DNA from: Plectosphaerella cucumerina | Lineage: Eukaryota; Ascomycota; Sordariomycetes; Glomerellales; Plectosphaerellaceae | NCBI GenBank assembly: GCA_020746995.1 | Contig: JAGPXD010000005.1 | Span: 1,240,001 to 1,304,000 of the forward strand | Length of the DNA: 64,000 nt | Direction of reading: 5' to 3' | Shown here: positions 11,201 to 23,677 of the stretch, piece after piece | How positions within the stretch are numbered: the stretch's first letter is position 1 | How the letters are laid out: each line of letters opens with the position of its first letter | Program-made: the position numbers and the translations under genes | Notes under the pieces: model-generated | What the model was told of the DNA's origin: nothing | The model's input: only the letters and a program-made list of their open reading frames with translations | The model's database searches: none

Positions 11201-14200
11201 CTCGAACGCCTTGGTGCGCAGAGTCTGGAGGTAGTTCTCGACCATCATGTCAGGCGAGACGGTGTCTTCGCTGAACCAGACCATACCGCAACGACTGACA
11301 GTGGCGAGCGTCGCGTACTTGAGCGTCTCGACTTCGAACATGATGCGGACGTTGGCAGGCAAGTTCAGACGCTCTCCGTTGGGCAGGGTGAGGAGCTTAT
11401 TGTCGTCGAGGACACTGTTCAAGTTCTCAACCCACTCGGGGTCGACATCTCCGTCGAAAACGATCCAGTGGCGCTTGGAGTCCTCGCCACGGAGGTTGTC
11501 CACGATCTTGCGGAGGATGCTGGTGAACAGACCGTCCGTCCACTCACGAGTGGTGGAGTCGAGGTTACCGTAGAGCGCTTCCTTCGACATGACCTTGGAG
11601 TCGATGACGTGCCGAACGCCCTCGACACCCTCGACCTTCTGGAGGGCATCGAGCAGGAGGTTCCAAGCGGCCGACTTGCCGGTACCAGAGTTTCCGACCA
11701 TCATGACACCGTGGTGGATGTTCTGAATCTGGTATAGCTGGAGGACCTTTGTCATCCAGACATCGTTGACGACCAGCTGGCGCTCGGCAGCAAGCTCGCG
11801 AATGGCCGCTTCCAGGGCGTGCAGGTTGGCGGGGACGTAGTGGACGCCAGGGAAGCAGTCGCTCTCGACGTCTGTCATGATCTCGACATCGGACTTGATG
11901 AGCTTGGGGGCGATGGTCTCGCGGATGCTCTGCACGATGATCTCCGGCTCAACAAGCTCCTCATTGGCAATCTCGCCGACTTCGGTAAGCCTGGCGCGCT
12001 TGAGACCGCCCGAGCTGACAAGAACACTCTTGAGAGCACGAAGACCAAAGTCGTAGTGGGCCTGCTTCGACAGCCTGTTGGCGCACTGGTCGAAGAAGGG
12101 CACGGTCTGCTTGGAGAGCGACTTGGCCTGGTTGAAACCCTGCGAGTAAAGCATGACCTCGGCAATGAGCTCCTTGTCGGGCTTCGACATGGCCACGCTG
12201 CGGAACAGCTTCTTCAGGTTGTCGGGCAGGTTGGAACGACCAGCGTAGCCGGGGTTCATCGTGATGAAGATGCCCGTGTTGACGTTGACGCGCAGCTGGC
12301 GGCCGACGAGCTCAATCTGGGCCTTTTCGTCCTCGGCACCCTGCTTGAGTCCAAGCTGAATGTTCTGGATCTGCTGAGAAACGGCAGACAGAATCCTCTC
12401 CTCAAGACGGTTGAACTCGTCGAAGCAACCCCAGGCACCGACTTGGCAGATACCGAGGAAGATACGACCCATGGCTTGGAAATCGAAGGTGTCGTCACAG
12501 CAGAAGACGAGGGTGAAACGACCAAGCTGCAAGCCAAGAGCCTTGACCGACTCGGTCTTGCCCGTACCCGCAGGGCCGTAGGGCGAGCCACCGAGACGCT
12601 GGCACAGAGCCTGAGTGAGAGTGAGGAAACACCTGTCCGTGAGGGGCGTTCTGACCAGGCGGTCGGGGACACCGAGATACTCGAAGCCGTAGTTGAGCTT
12701 GGCGTTGGCCATCTTGACGTGCAGGCGCTGCAGGAAGTCACCCTCGGGAGTGTAGACGTAACGCATCTGGAGGAGCCAGAAGTAGTGAGAAGTTGTCGTG
12801 GCGTTGAAGTTGGTGAGCTTCTCGATGCAGTCGCGCTGGTGGACGCACTCAGTGATGAGCTGCTCGCACTTCTTGCGCTGGATGACCTCCAGGTCGCCGA
12901 GGACGGTGTCGGCGAGGTGGCGAAGGACCTGGACCTCGCGCTCGAACAGCGTCGGCAGCGTCGAGCCACCCTCGGCAAGGGACTTCTCAACGGCCGAAGT
13001 CCAGACAACTTGGGTCGCAAGGACGACGATCTGGCTGGGGAAGGCGTCCATGAACTCAATCAGGGAAGACTTGGTGATCGACTCGGACTCGAAAATGGGC
13101 GTGTAGTGGTCCACGGCCTCGGCCAGAAGCTCCGCGAGGGTCGCCTTCATACCGTTCTCCAGGAGTGCCAGCCAGTCATTGATGCGCGGCGTCTTGGCCA
13201 GGGAGATATCCTTCTTGAGACGGACGACCTCGCCCTCCTTCGACGTGAAACCAGAAATGATCGTCTCGTCATCCATGATCAGTCCGGAGAGACCAGCAAA
13301 CATCTTCTTGAAGTGCTTGGCGATCCTCATCGTGTCGTTGCTGTTGCCGATCATCTCCAGGAGATCCTCGTCACCAACGAAGTAGAAGCGAGGGAAGGAT
13401 ACGCGCTCCTTCTCGAGGTACTCGCCGAGAGCCTTCTGAATTTTGTTGAGCAGCTCGGCGAGACGCTCCAGGGACTTCTGGACATTCGGGATGCCGAGGA
13501 CGTCGAGGACGTAAGGCTGCTTGTACACCTTCTTCATGACGGTGGAGAACTCGCTGTTGATGTTCTGGAATCGAGACGACTCAATAGGAAGCAGGTGCTT
13601 GATGTCGGCATTGCCCGTGAAGACGCCCTCGAGATAAACCCACTGGCGCTGGACGTCAATCCAGATATCGAAGAGGACGTGAACTCGGTTCAGCTTGTCC
13701 TCCCAGGAGTTTGCCTCCTCCTCGAATTCCTTGTAGTATGGCGAATGCTTCATGGCCTGCAGAGAGTTGAGGTTCTCGCTGCACTTGGCGAAGAGGTCGT
13801 CCCAGCCGCGGATGAGGCGGCACTTGTTCTGGTAGTTGACGAGCTCAAGAGCGTAGCTGCCCCATGTCTCCCTGACCTGCTTCAAGAACTCTTCAAGGGC
13901 CATCTCGCCCTGCGCCTGAGCAACGATGTCCTTGACGATGACCTCGGTGGCCACAAGGTTGAGGTCCCATACATCGCCCAGCGTCATGGACACTGGCGAG
14001 TACCGCTTGCCGGGCTTGATCTGCTTGTAGATCTTGGTCCAGTGCCTGTCTCTGATTGCCTCAGACTTGAGGTCTGTGAGAAGAGAGTTGACCTTCAGGT
14101 AGCCACGGAGGATGGACTGAACATGCTCAAAGGCGGCATACTGTCGCATGCGGCTGGGCATGTCCTTAGTGCTCTTGATGAGGTCGTCGATCTTGGAGCG

Positions 14201-17200
14201 CACCTTCCTGGGCTGCACAGCAGTCCAGAGCGTCTCCTTGGTCTCGTTGAGACTAGCCCAGATTGTCGACAGGTTGGACCATACGGACTGGAAGTCGTGA
14301 ACCTCCTCAAGAATTGTCGACAGAGAGTTATCCATCGTGGCGGGCAGATCCAGAGCCTCCTTGGCCTTGGCCACCATCTCGGACTCGGTCTGGAGCGCGG
14401 TGATCCTGGACTCGAAAGAGGACAGAGTCGCAGATGCGTGGTCAGGCTTGATGGTGCCGGATACGGGCTTCTCCTCGTTCCACTGCGCCGTGATCTCCAT
14501 CATGCGGTCGTTGACCAGCTTGTCCTCAGCCGTGATCTTAGCTCGCAGCGCATCCGTCTGGTCCTGCACAACCTTGGCCTTCTTTTCGAGGATCTCCGTG
14601 AGTGACGCCCACGAGTTATCGATTTGTTCAATGTGCAGCCAGTCGCTAGGGAACTGGTATCGCTGGCGGACCAGGGTTGACTGTCCCTGGCGGAACATGT
14701 CGATCTCGGGAGACCAGGTCTTGACATTGCGCTTGCAGTTCTGCACAGTCGTGATGAACTGGACAGCCTGGGCTGTGGATGAGGCATCCAGACGGGGGCC
14801 CTCAAGCTCGCGGCGGGCCTTTTCAATCTCTGCATGAACCTCGCGCATGCGGTTGCCGAGCCTGCTCGCGAACTTCATCAGGATCTCATGCTGCCACTGG
14901 TCGTACTTGGCGTTGACCCTGGTCTGGACCTGGTCGTAGTCGATGGTCGTGTGACCGAATTGGCGGCTCACTTCCTGCGTGTCGAACGTCTGGCGCGTCT
15001 TGCGAATCTCCTGGAGAAGCTGGAGCCATCTTGAGAGCTGATCGCCAAGGACTTCGTACACCTGCTCGGACTGCAGGTCCCAGAGAGACTGGAACTGGAG
15101 CCACTTATCGACGTAGGCGCCCAGCTCGCGCAGCTTCTTCTCAACAGACACATACACGCGGCTCAGGAGCTCGGTGCAGTCACCGGGAAGGTCGTCGAAG
15201 CGCGGCTCGTCGGTGACCGTGGTGGTCAAAGTCATCTGGTAGCGTGTGGCCTTGATCTTCTTCATGTTGCACACAACGCCGAGCCAGTCGTGGAGCTGGA
15301 GGAACCAGCTTGCGCGAGCGAACTCCAGAGGCGGGTCGAGATAGATGACTTGGTTCCGCATGGTCAACTCATGCACGAGACGCTTGATAGTAGGTCCTTC
15401 CGGCTTCGCCTCCTCTGTGCTATCGGGAATGGCCTTGCGGCGGTTGTCATCAAGGTACTCGTCCTCAAATGCCTGGATCCAGGCCTGGATGGCATGCTGT
15501 AGGCGCGCCAGCAGAACGTCCTTGATCTTCTGGTTCATGTTCTCGACCCAGTAAGGGAGGTTGACATACTGCTCCAGGTTCAGCTGGTCCACCGCCGTCT
15601 GGATAGTCTCAAGACGCGTCTGGAAAGCGGTAGTCTCGTAAGGGCAAGAGCTGAGCTCAGACAGGGCCTTCTCAATGGTAACGTGGATTGACACAAGTGA
15701 GACCGTCTTGCTCTGCAGAAGAGACGCGGCGGCAGCGAACTCGCGAATGAAGAGGCTGTGCTTGCTCTCGGCACCGCGACCAGCCAGGCCGTACTCCGTG
15801 GCAGCCGGGAGGATGTTGTTCTTGGGAGAGAAGAAGAGCTCATGGGTGTTGACGAACGACTCCCATCGAAGAGGCACGCCCTTGGTGACCAGGGCGTACG
15901 CGTCGTTGCGGTAGCCAAAGAGTAAGACGGCCTCCTCGCCCATCTCGGCGATCTGGCGACTGATCTGGGAGAAGGTGCGCACACTCTCCATGAGGCTTAC
16001 GGCGAAGGGGTACACACGCTTGGCATCCTTGGAGACGGTGTTGATAGAATGGGGGATGTTGTAATCCTGCCACATGAGGTTCCGCGTCTCCTTGAAGAGC
16101 GTGATGACCTGCGGATCGAAGTTGACGAGGAGCTCCAGCACGCCACCAGCGGATCGAATGCGCCGGATGTCGAAGAGGAAACCCGAGATGGAGATCTGGC
16201 GCCGCGAAACTTCGTTCAGCCAGGAGTTGTAGATGGGCCGCGTGTCAAGCTTCTTCTTGAACAGGCTGCTTTCCAGCTCGAGCTTCTGGCCCTCCGCGTG
16301 GAGAGCCCAGTCAATACCGAGAACATCCTCGACCTTCTTCATGTAACCGTCCAGCTGGTACTCGATTTGGCGGGCCCAGATGATGGCACCAGACACCGGA
16401 GGCAGGTCACGAAGCTGAGCCATGGCGTGGACCTCGGAGTGACCGTACTGCTGCTTGAAGCGCTCGTGGAGGCCGTTGATGGCATGCTTGACATGCTCCA
16501 TGAGCTGATTCTGGTACTCGGCGATAGCGCCACGAATCTTGGGCCGCACGAACAGCGCGTTGAACTTTGAGAAGACGCGGAACATCTCGTTGGCGTTCTT
16601 GGCCGTGGCAAGCCTGTCTCTGAGCCTGGAGATGATGGAGTTCTCGACACGCGATGTCCGCTCGTTGTACAAGTTCTCTGCACGGGCCCATCGCTCAGTG
16701 CCCTCGGGGGAAACCTCGAGGAGATCGACGTTGCGAAGGGCCTCCCAAGCTTGCTTGACTTCCTCGACGGCATCGACGTCACCCATCTCCTCGACAATGA
16801 CGGCACCGTTGGCGCCAGTGGTCTCGACGACACCGCTGATGGTGGCCTTGGGGCCGAGCACATTGACAATGGTGCGCTGCAGCTGCTCGTGGTTGTCTCG
16901 GAAGTTGGACACGTACGTCAGGCGGGCTTGCAACTCCCCATGTCTTGGGTTGATCTTGATGGGGATGAACCGCTCGTTCCTCCTTCGTGTAACCTCGCGT
17001 GCGACATTGGTGAACTCCTTGATGCTGTCGTCCCATGTGCGGAAGATGTTATCGCAAGCCGTCATGATGGTCTTGAACTCGTGGTAGTCGAGGTTCACCA
17101 GCTCGGTGCCGGGAAGCAGGCGGTGCAGGACGTCATCCAAGTCGGCCGAGATGGCTTCCACCAGGGGAAGCGCACGCCGGATAGGGTACGGGCAGATCCT

Positions 17201-18463
17201 GAGCTTCTTGTTCAGGTGGCTGAAGATCTGGAGAATGGCGTCCTGGAGCTTGGACAGCGAGGTGGCCGACAGGAGCTCATCCAGTGGGAAGTCGCGCATC
17301 AGCTGGTTGTACTTCTGGACCTTCTCGACGGCCTCCTTCAGACCCGTATCGGCAACGAAACTGACAGTCGCCTGGAAACGTTTCGCGTTCTTGAGGATGT
17401 CCAGAGTCAGCATAACGCCATCGCTGCGAAGCTGGGCGTCGATGCCCTCGAGGGCAGACTCCATGGACAGCCAGAAGTTGACCTCCTGACTCGCGGTGAA
17501 AGTGAATTCCTGGGCCGAATTACCCGCAGGGTCCTTGGTCATCTTGGTGATGACCTGGATGGCCTTGATCCAGTTGTTGACGGTGCTCTGCAGGTTGTTC
17601 AGGAACGTGCTGTCCGCCAGGGTCGGCTGAGGGATCAACTCCAGAGTCGGCTTCGTGTGGCGCTCCTCTGACATGTCCAGAGCGTGCTGGACGGCCTGGT
17701 GAAAGTGCAGGTTAACCTCGGGGATCTCAACGTTCTGCTGCAGGTGAAGCAAGCTGAGCTCCAAATCGTTCCACCTCTTCTTGGTGACAGGGATACCCGT
17801 CTTGGAGTCAACGTCTGCCCTGCCCCTGGCGCCGTTGGCGGCCTGCTGGCTCTTGGTGTTGGCGTCAAAGTACGGCGCCAGCGCATTGTGGACGTATGAA
17901 TGCAGGATCTCAAAGGCGGAAGTGGAAGGGCCCTGCTCGCCAACGGTGGCATTAAGGGTTGCCGGGCCGGGAAGATTAGTAAGGAGTATTTGAGAAGTCA
18001 AGGGGATGCTGGGGTCGATCGGCTGGGGACGCTTCATGAAGACAAGGTTGGACACGGTGGTCGGTGCCGAGGAGATCTCGGGTGTCAGGGTGTAGGTGTA
18101 CGATGGAGCTTCTGCAGCAGCACAGGTGGTCAGCGGGAGTAGGGCAACTGGAGGGGTCCCTTGAGATATGGACGAACTTGACTCCTCGTCACCATTCTGG
18201 ACTGTGGACGACGGTATAAGATCCTTCTGAATGTACAGCGTCGTTTGCGTGTCGGTAGCGAAGCGAGTGCATCGCTGCACCGTATCCGCATAGCGGCTCT
18301 TGTGCAAGAGGCTGCCAGGCGCCTCCAAGTCGTCCTTGGTGGCGCCCAGAGCCACCTCGCAGACAGCGGCGAGGTGTTCTACCACCCGTGCCGGGTCCAC
18401 GGAGGGAAAGGGCGCGGCCGAGACGCCGTTGGAGCCTGGCTCCTGAGGTGATGCCACCTCCAT
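5294..18463 (-). CDS. nudA: Cytoplasmic dynein 1 heavy chain
   Basis: The gene encodes 4371 residues in two exons: 18463-5801 (4221 residues) and 5746-5294. The 54-nt intron has donor GTAAGC and acceptor CTAG. The N-terminal tail (about 1-1850) carries the DHC_N1 and N2 regions. Walker A motifs follow in order: AAA1 GPAGTGKTES near residue 1963, AAA2 GNSGTGKSAA near 2257, AAA3 GPPGSGKTMT near 2622, AAA4 GVSGSGKTTL near 2964. The antiparallel coiled-coil stalk and microtubule-binding domain span about 3210-3520, then AAA5, AAA6 and the C-terminal domain. The protein is the minus-end-directed microtubule motor that moves nuclei, endosomes and vesicles in hyphae. The length matches A. nidulans NudA and N. 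crassa RO-1. The start at 18463 gives MEVASPQEPG and is the only ATG with the full tail. Confidence 0.98.
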
Positions 18464-19956
18464 GGCGGATGGAGTCGGTGGTCTTGTGTGTGAGTTCGCG
18501 GGAGAGGATATCGGGGATCGTGGAAAATCAACAAGACGCGGTCGTCATCGTCAAAAAAATCGGGACGGCAGCAATGCGGTTGCGGGTATCTGTGTCAGGG
18601 GCTCGGTACCCAACGGGGTGACGAAGTACAGGTCGTGCAAAGGGGTCGACGGTTCGTGCGGGAAGGAGTGCGGTCGCCGCGGGGCGTTTGGTTTCTGTAA
18701 AGATCGGGCGGTGGTCTTGATTGTCGGAAGGGTCGTCAGCCACGTTCGTCTGGCCCCGTGGGATGATGCGTTGTGAGATTTGGGTTGTAGGGAACGAAGT
18801 TGTGTCGACTTTCCCAGACCCTGTAAATTGCAGCGGACGATAGGTGCCCCCCAACTTTTACGCGACTCTACTGGGTTGGGTGGTAAAGCGAGATCCCTGT
18901 CGCGACGGCATGTGTCGAAAGGTGTGTGGCCAGTAGCAGGGGCGGACCGCGAGGTGACTGCGGGGCGCATGTAATTGGCCAGCAGGGGATGATCGTCCGC
19001 CAGCAATCAACTGGGCCCCTTCCTTCCTTCCCTCCCGTCAAGTTGAGCACCCCTGACGCGGCAGGTTGCTTAGAAGGGTCGCCCCGGTATTTGCCTGGAT
19101 GTGCCAGCACTTTCATCACTTGTTTCAATGCCCTGCCCCTACAGCCATGCAGACAGCTCCCACCGCCCGGCCTCCCGTGATGTTGCTGTCGACGAATAGA
19201 CTAGCCTTGGGGCGTGGCCTTGTCTGTGCCCACATGCAGCCGACTCGCGCAGGCGGTCCCTAGGCCTAGCAATGAAGTTCCAAAGCTACCAGTTGGCGTC
19301 ACGGGAGGTACTTCGGGTCAAATGAGCAAGTGGGGAGCTCCAAGCCTCAGAAACGCCAAAGACGCCTGAAGCCCACCAGAGCTCCCCCTGGCCAGCAGAT
19401 GAAGATGCAACGTCCCGCGCCCCGCTCCTACATCACACTCCCAGTTCACACCTCGTTCCCATGGATCTTATTTGCCTCTGCCCAGCCTGATCGCTTCCTC
19501 CAGTCCCCCTGACCATGGCTGGTCGGGGACATGCAGACACACAGACGAAAGTACCGGGACGGGCCCTGCCGTGGGGCCACGAACTCGAGGCACGTCCACG
19601 TCCGCACGAACTTTTGGTTTTATACAGTTTCGACCTGGCAGTACGTACGTGTAGAAACATGTACCGCACATGGCTCTCGTTTCCCAGCCTTCCGATTCGC
19701 CATAACCACGCTTGATCCCCGAGTCTACCGGCACCAGTCCCGAACACATAACCGAATATACCGAGAGAAAATGGGAGACTCCTCCAGAACCGAAACCCGA
19801 GCCGTCCATCACCCGCAGATCCCAAGACCAACAACACCTCCGTCACGAGGCGACAGACCGTGACGGCGACCAAAAGTTATTCCGTATGCCAGTTTTCCCC
19901 ATCCGGACCGCAATGCAGTCGAGCAAGGCAAATGCCTACGCACTTCCCGATGGCCG
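18464..19956. other. intergenic: dynein promoter/leader and 3' region of the Q-rich gene
   Basis: About 1.5 kb lie upstream of dynein, both flanking genes being on the minus strand. Only short overlapping frames are present, with no splice-connected coding pattern. Nothing else was recognised. Confidence 0.5.
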
Positions 19957-21085
19957 TCAGATACTGGGGCCGATGACCCCGGTGCCGTTTTCCGATCCCG
20001 ACAAGCGCTCCCGCTGGACCATAACCCGCTGGTTGCAAATGTCGATGAACGTCTCAAACTTGGCAATGAGGTCATCCTTCTCCTGAAGCTTCTTCTTCAG
20101 ATCCTCCACCTCCTTCTGCTTCGCGTCCTTGTACTTGTCAAAGTCTTCCCTCGTCTTGGCCAGCTCCCGCCGCAGGTCGGCGCGGATGCGCTCCTCCGCC
20201 GTCGGGTGCGGCTTGCTGTAGATGGCGGGCCGGTCTTCGGCCAGGCCAGTGGTGATTTTCGCCGGGTTGCGGCTGATGGCCGCGCGGGCGTTGTAAATGT
20301 CTCGTGCGAGCAGGGGCACGTGGGGGTTCTCGTTCTGTAGTATTTCGAGCGTTTCGGTTACGCCTACCCCTAATCCATGTCAGCCATGATCTCACTGCAC
20401 GAGGTTCACGCGCAAGCCTGGAGACGTACCATTGTCCTTGAGCGCCTTGACGGCTGCGACCATCTTGCTGTCGAGTTTCCGAGCGGCAGGATGGTTCAGG
20501 GGGCTCTCGCTGGGGCCGTGGTTGTGCTGGAGGTGCTGCGGGTCGGGTCGGTAGCGGATGGTCCACTGCGTACGCTGCTCGATGGCGAAGAAACCAAACT
20601 GGCAGTCGCACTTGCGGGACGACGTCTTCCTCTTGCGGGCCTCGGGGCTAACGCGGCTCGGGGGCTTGCCAGCGCGGTCGCACACAAACAGCACCTTCTT
20701 CAGGCCAGGGACTGTCTTCTTGGAGCGGCCGATAACAATGGCGTAGCCGACGGAGGTGCAGTACGCAAGGACGCTCTTGTGGACAGCCTCGAGGGTTGGG
20801 TAGCTGCCGCCCTCAGGGGGGGCCGACATCATGTCTCCCATGGGCTGGCGGGGCACAAAGTTTTGTCCATCGGCGAGCTTCTGGCCAAGTGTGGAATCGT
20901 CATCATCGTTGACGTCCACGTCCATGGTGGTGTCATGGCTTTGGCTGTGAGTTTCGGCTTGCTGCTGGGCGACCTGCTGTTGGTGAGCGGCCTGCTGCTG
21001 TTGAGCCGCCTCTCGTTGCTGTTGCTGAGCCGCCTCTCGCTGCTGCTGCGCCGCCTGCTGCTGCTGTTGCTGCTGCTGTTGCTGT

Positions 21086-21120
<35 letters not shown>

Positions 21121-22158
21121 CTGAGCTTGCTGCTGCTGGATCTGAGGCTGCACCTGTTGTATCTGAGGAATCTGTTGCGGCGGAGGGATGGGCGTCGGCT
21201 GCTGTTGTTGCTGCGGGGGTTGGGGCAGAGGGGGGTGCGACTGGCTATGAGATTGGTGAGACACCATGGAGTCGTTCTGCTGAGATTGTTGCTGTGCTGA
21301 CATGCTCTGCTGCTGTCCCAGGCCCTGGGACTGGCCGAGGCCTTGTTGTTGCCCCATGCCCTGCTGCTGATTCAGTGCCTGCTGGGTGAGGCTCTGCTGC
21401 TGTCCGAGACCTTGTTGCCCAAGGCCCTGTTGTCCCAGACCTTGCTGTTGTCCGAGTCCTTGCTGCTGTCCAAGACCTTGCTGTTGTCCAAGGCCCTGTT
21501 GTTGTCCAAGTCCTTGCTGCTGTCCCAAGCCTTGCTGTTGTCCAAGTCCCTGTTGCTGCCCGAGGCCTTGTTGCTGTCCAAGTCCCTGCTGTTGTCCAAG
21601 TCCCTGGGACTGTCCCAGGCCCTGCTGAGGTCCCAGACCTTGATGTTGTCCCAAGCCCTGATGTTGACCAAGGCCCTGCTGCTGCCCCAAGCCTTGTTGT
21701 TGTCCGAGTCCTTGCTGACCGAGGCCACCGCCCATGCCACCCTGCTGTCCCATCCCTTGCTGACCGAGGCTCGGCGGCTGGCCCATATTCTGCGGCAGGT
21801 ACATCGTCGGCGGCGTCTGCTGGGACTGCATTCGGGACGGGGGACCTCGCTGCCTCGTCATGCCCGGGTTATGCTGGGAGACGTGGCCCTGCGAGGAGCC
21901 CCTTGAGCCGGCCCCTACATGGCCGTTGACGGGTGTCGGGGTCTGGTGGTGGAAGAGGTGGTGGGAGTAGGCGTTCTGGGGAGGCTGCTGCGGCGTGTAG
22001 GCCTGCGACTGATACGGCGACGCGTTGTTCGTTGCTGGCGAGGACTTGTTCGCGGGATTCGCGTGCATTGGTGGGAAGCCTGAGCCAGGGTGAGATCGAC
22101 CGTGCCGGAGGCTGCCCACCTGGGGGAACGACAGCCCAGGGTGGCTCGGCCCGGACAT
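19957..22158 (-). CDS. Glutamine-rich protein with FAR1-type DNA-binding region and C-terminal coiled coil
   Basis: Two exons (22158-20430 and 20363-19957) encode 711 residues. Residues 1-175 are Pro/Gln/Asn/Gly-rich. About 60-70 Gln-rich GLGQQQ-type units and a run of 23 glutamines fill most of 150-430. A compact region at about 453-560 follows: YPTLEAVHKSVLAYCTSVGY, FVCDRAGKP, RKRKTSSRKCDCQFGF, WTIRYRPDPQHLQHNHGPSE. Its C...C.C...H.H pattern resembles the FAR1/WRKY-GCM1 zinc-binding fold found in many uncharacterised fungal regulators. The C-terminus is charged and heptad-like (DLRRELAKTREDFDKYKDAK), a probable coiled coil. The start at 22158 (MSGPSHPGLS) is preferred to an in-frame Met at 22242, which adds unrelated sequence. 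A nuclear transcription-associated role is inferred. The intron (20429-20364) is supported because the alternative acceptor at 20370 creates a stop. Confidence 0.85.
21055..21123 (-). repeat. CAG/CAA trinucleotide run coding 23 glutamines
   Basis: It is an uninterrupted Gln run made of mixed CAG and CAA codons, followed by shorter Q tracts broken by Ala, Arg and Glu. The mixture of codons argues against a very recent pure-CAG expansion. Confidence 0.9.
21311..21720 (-). repeat. Tandem 15/18-bp repeat coding GLGQQ/GLGQQQ units
   Basis: More than twenty imperfect tandem units encode Gly-Leu-Gly-Gln-Gln(-Gln), with variants ending QH, QS or PQ. Units differ mainly at third codon positions, as expected of an older expanded minisatellite kept in frame. 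Confidence 0.9.
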
Positions 22159-23677
22159 GGTTCGACGGCGGAGGGGTGGGCAACGAGGGCAACGGTCGTG
22201 ACGCGGCTGGAGGAGGCAAGATGAAGAGAAAGAGGCAAACAATCGCTTTCGATGGATACAGGATGGACTCGCCCGCCTCGCGATGGAAACAAACCCTGGG
22301 CGGGAGTCTGGGGGTGTCGATAATGGAGGAGGGAGAGGCGTGGAGCATGAGTGTGTGGGTGGGTTCTTGAGGTGTGAACAGAAGAAAAGAGATGGGAGCA
22401 GGCAGGGCGGGTTGGAGGTGGTGTGGTGTGCGAGAGGAGAGGAGACCAGAGGATTCCTGCCACCGTGGTCGCTGCTGGGGGCATCGGAGACCCCCTCAGC
22501 AGGCCCCTGCTGACTGCTTTCCGGGCTGGCTCGTGCTTGTCCATCAGGTCTTCCCGCTTGGGCCGGCCGCCAGCTTGGACATGGAGGCTAGGACTGGACG
22601 GGCGAGAGCGGTGGATCCGTCGCGCAACGGTAATTGGCACCAAAGGCTGCTTCAATACGCCGTGGAGGGGGTGGCTGGGGCCTAGACGGCTTCACGTGAC
22701 GTCTCTCTGACCCAATCTCGAACCCGAAAGCTGACGGCCCACCCCTGCACCGAGTCGTCATTTTAGCTGGCTGCCCCAACACACGTCAGTTTTGTTTTGG
22801 TCGTCGCGTTTTGTATCTTCGTATGACGCCAGATTGCGCGCGCCCGTCTCAGAGGACATTACCGTGGCTGGCTTCGGCGAGGAAAACGGCAGTTTTGAAA
22901 AAGTTACTGATATGCGCAGCGATAGGCGTCATTTATCCCTTCTAGAAGCCATGATGGTGGCACTCGCGGGGAAAGCCTTGAGGCTTCACCGTGGCGTGCA
23001 CATTCAAAGCCCTGACGCCTTTACCGCGTGCGCAATAGCCAGCGGTAATCTGGATCCTCAGGATGGACTTCAGTTGCCTCGTCGTTCGACGGACCACGCT
23101 TTCTAGCATCGGGAACATGGGCCTTGTTGGAGAGGGGTGTCTCCCGAGAGAGGCAACATGCTGGTCGTTTTTAGGTCCACTCCTAACGACCCTTGCACTG
23201 TGCGGTCCTACTGTGCAGGCTCCCAGAATTACATCTCCGGGTGCCTCCAACGAGGGTGAGCCCCCCGCGAAACAATGATACTGGACGCCGGGATGTGCGA
23301 TGCACGGCGGTGATCGTCTCCCCCCGGAAAGACATACTCGCGTCACCCGCTCTTTGGATCGCCTGGGGTAAACGCCTTCTGCCGACAAGGTGGGGGGGTC
23401 GGGATATGACTGTGCTCATGGATGGCTGATGCATCAAAATACATTCAAATGGTGGTTGTGGTGACTCTTCAGCCTGGTATGCCAACCCTCCGGGTTTGTT
23501 GAATACATCGACAAGAAACTCCAGTGCCTGCCTGTATGTCCGTATGTGAGATCGCATTTGTATCGCCCAAACGCCATCCGACCAGAAAAAAAAAATCGTG
23601 CCATCATTACGGCAAGGTGGCTGTTTCACCTGTCCGCATATTATCAATGTTGAGTCGGGAAGAGGCAAGAGAACGGT
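22159..23677. other. intergenic: promoter of the Q-rich gene and 3' region of the C2H2 gene
   Basis: About 1.5 kb without a supported gene. The part next to 22158 is purine-rich (AGAAGAAAAGAGATGGGAG) on the plus strand, i.e. a CT-rich promoter/leader for the minus-strand gene. A poly-A stretch lies near 23587-23595. Confidence 0.5.

Noticed and set aside
20377..21300. 307-residue plus-strand Leu-rich frame (apparent membrane protein)
   Set aside because: The Leu runs are the complement of the CAG/CAA glutamine tract of the minus-strand gene.
21311..21720. Regular short repeats that might suggest a CRISPR array
   Set aside because: Units are 15-18 bp, contiguous, in frame and coding (GLGQQQ); there are no unique spacers.
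22159..22242. Upstream in-frame Met of the Q-rich protein
   Set aside because: It adds 28 Cys/Arg-rich residues unlike the rest of the protein. The downstream MSGPSHPG start is more likely.
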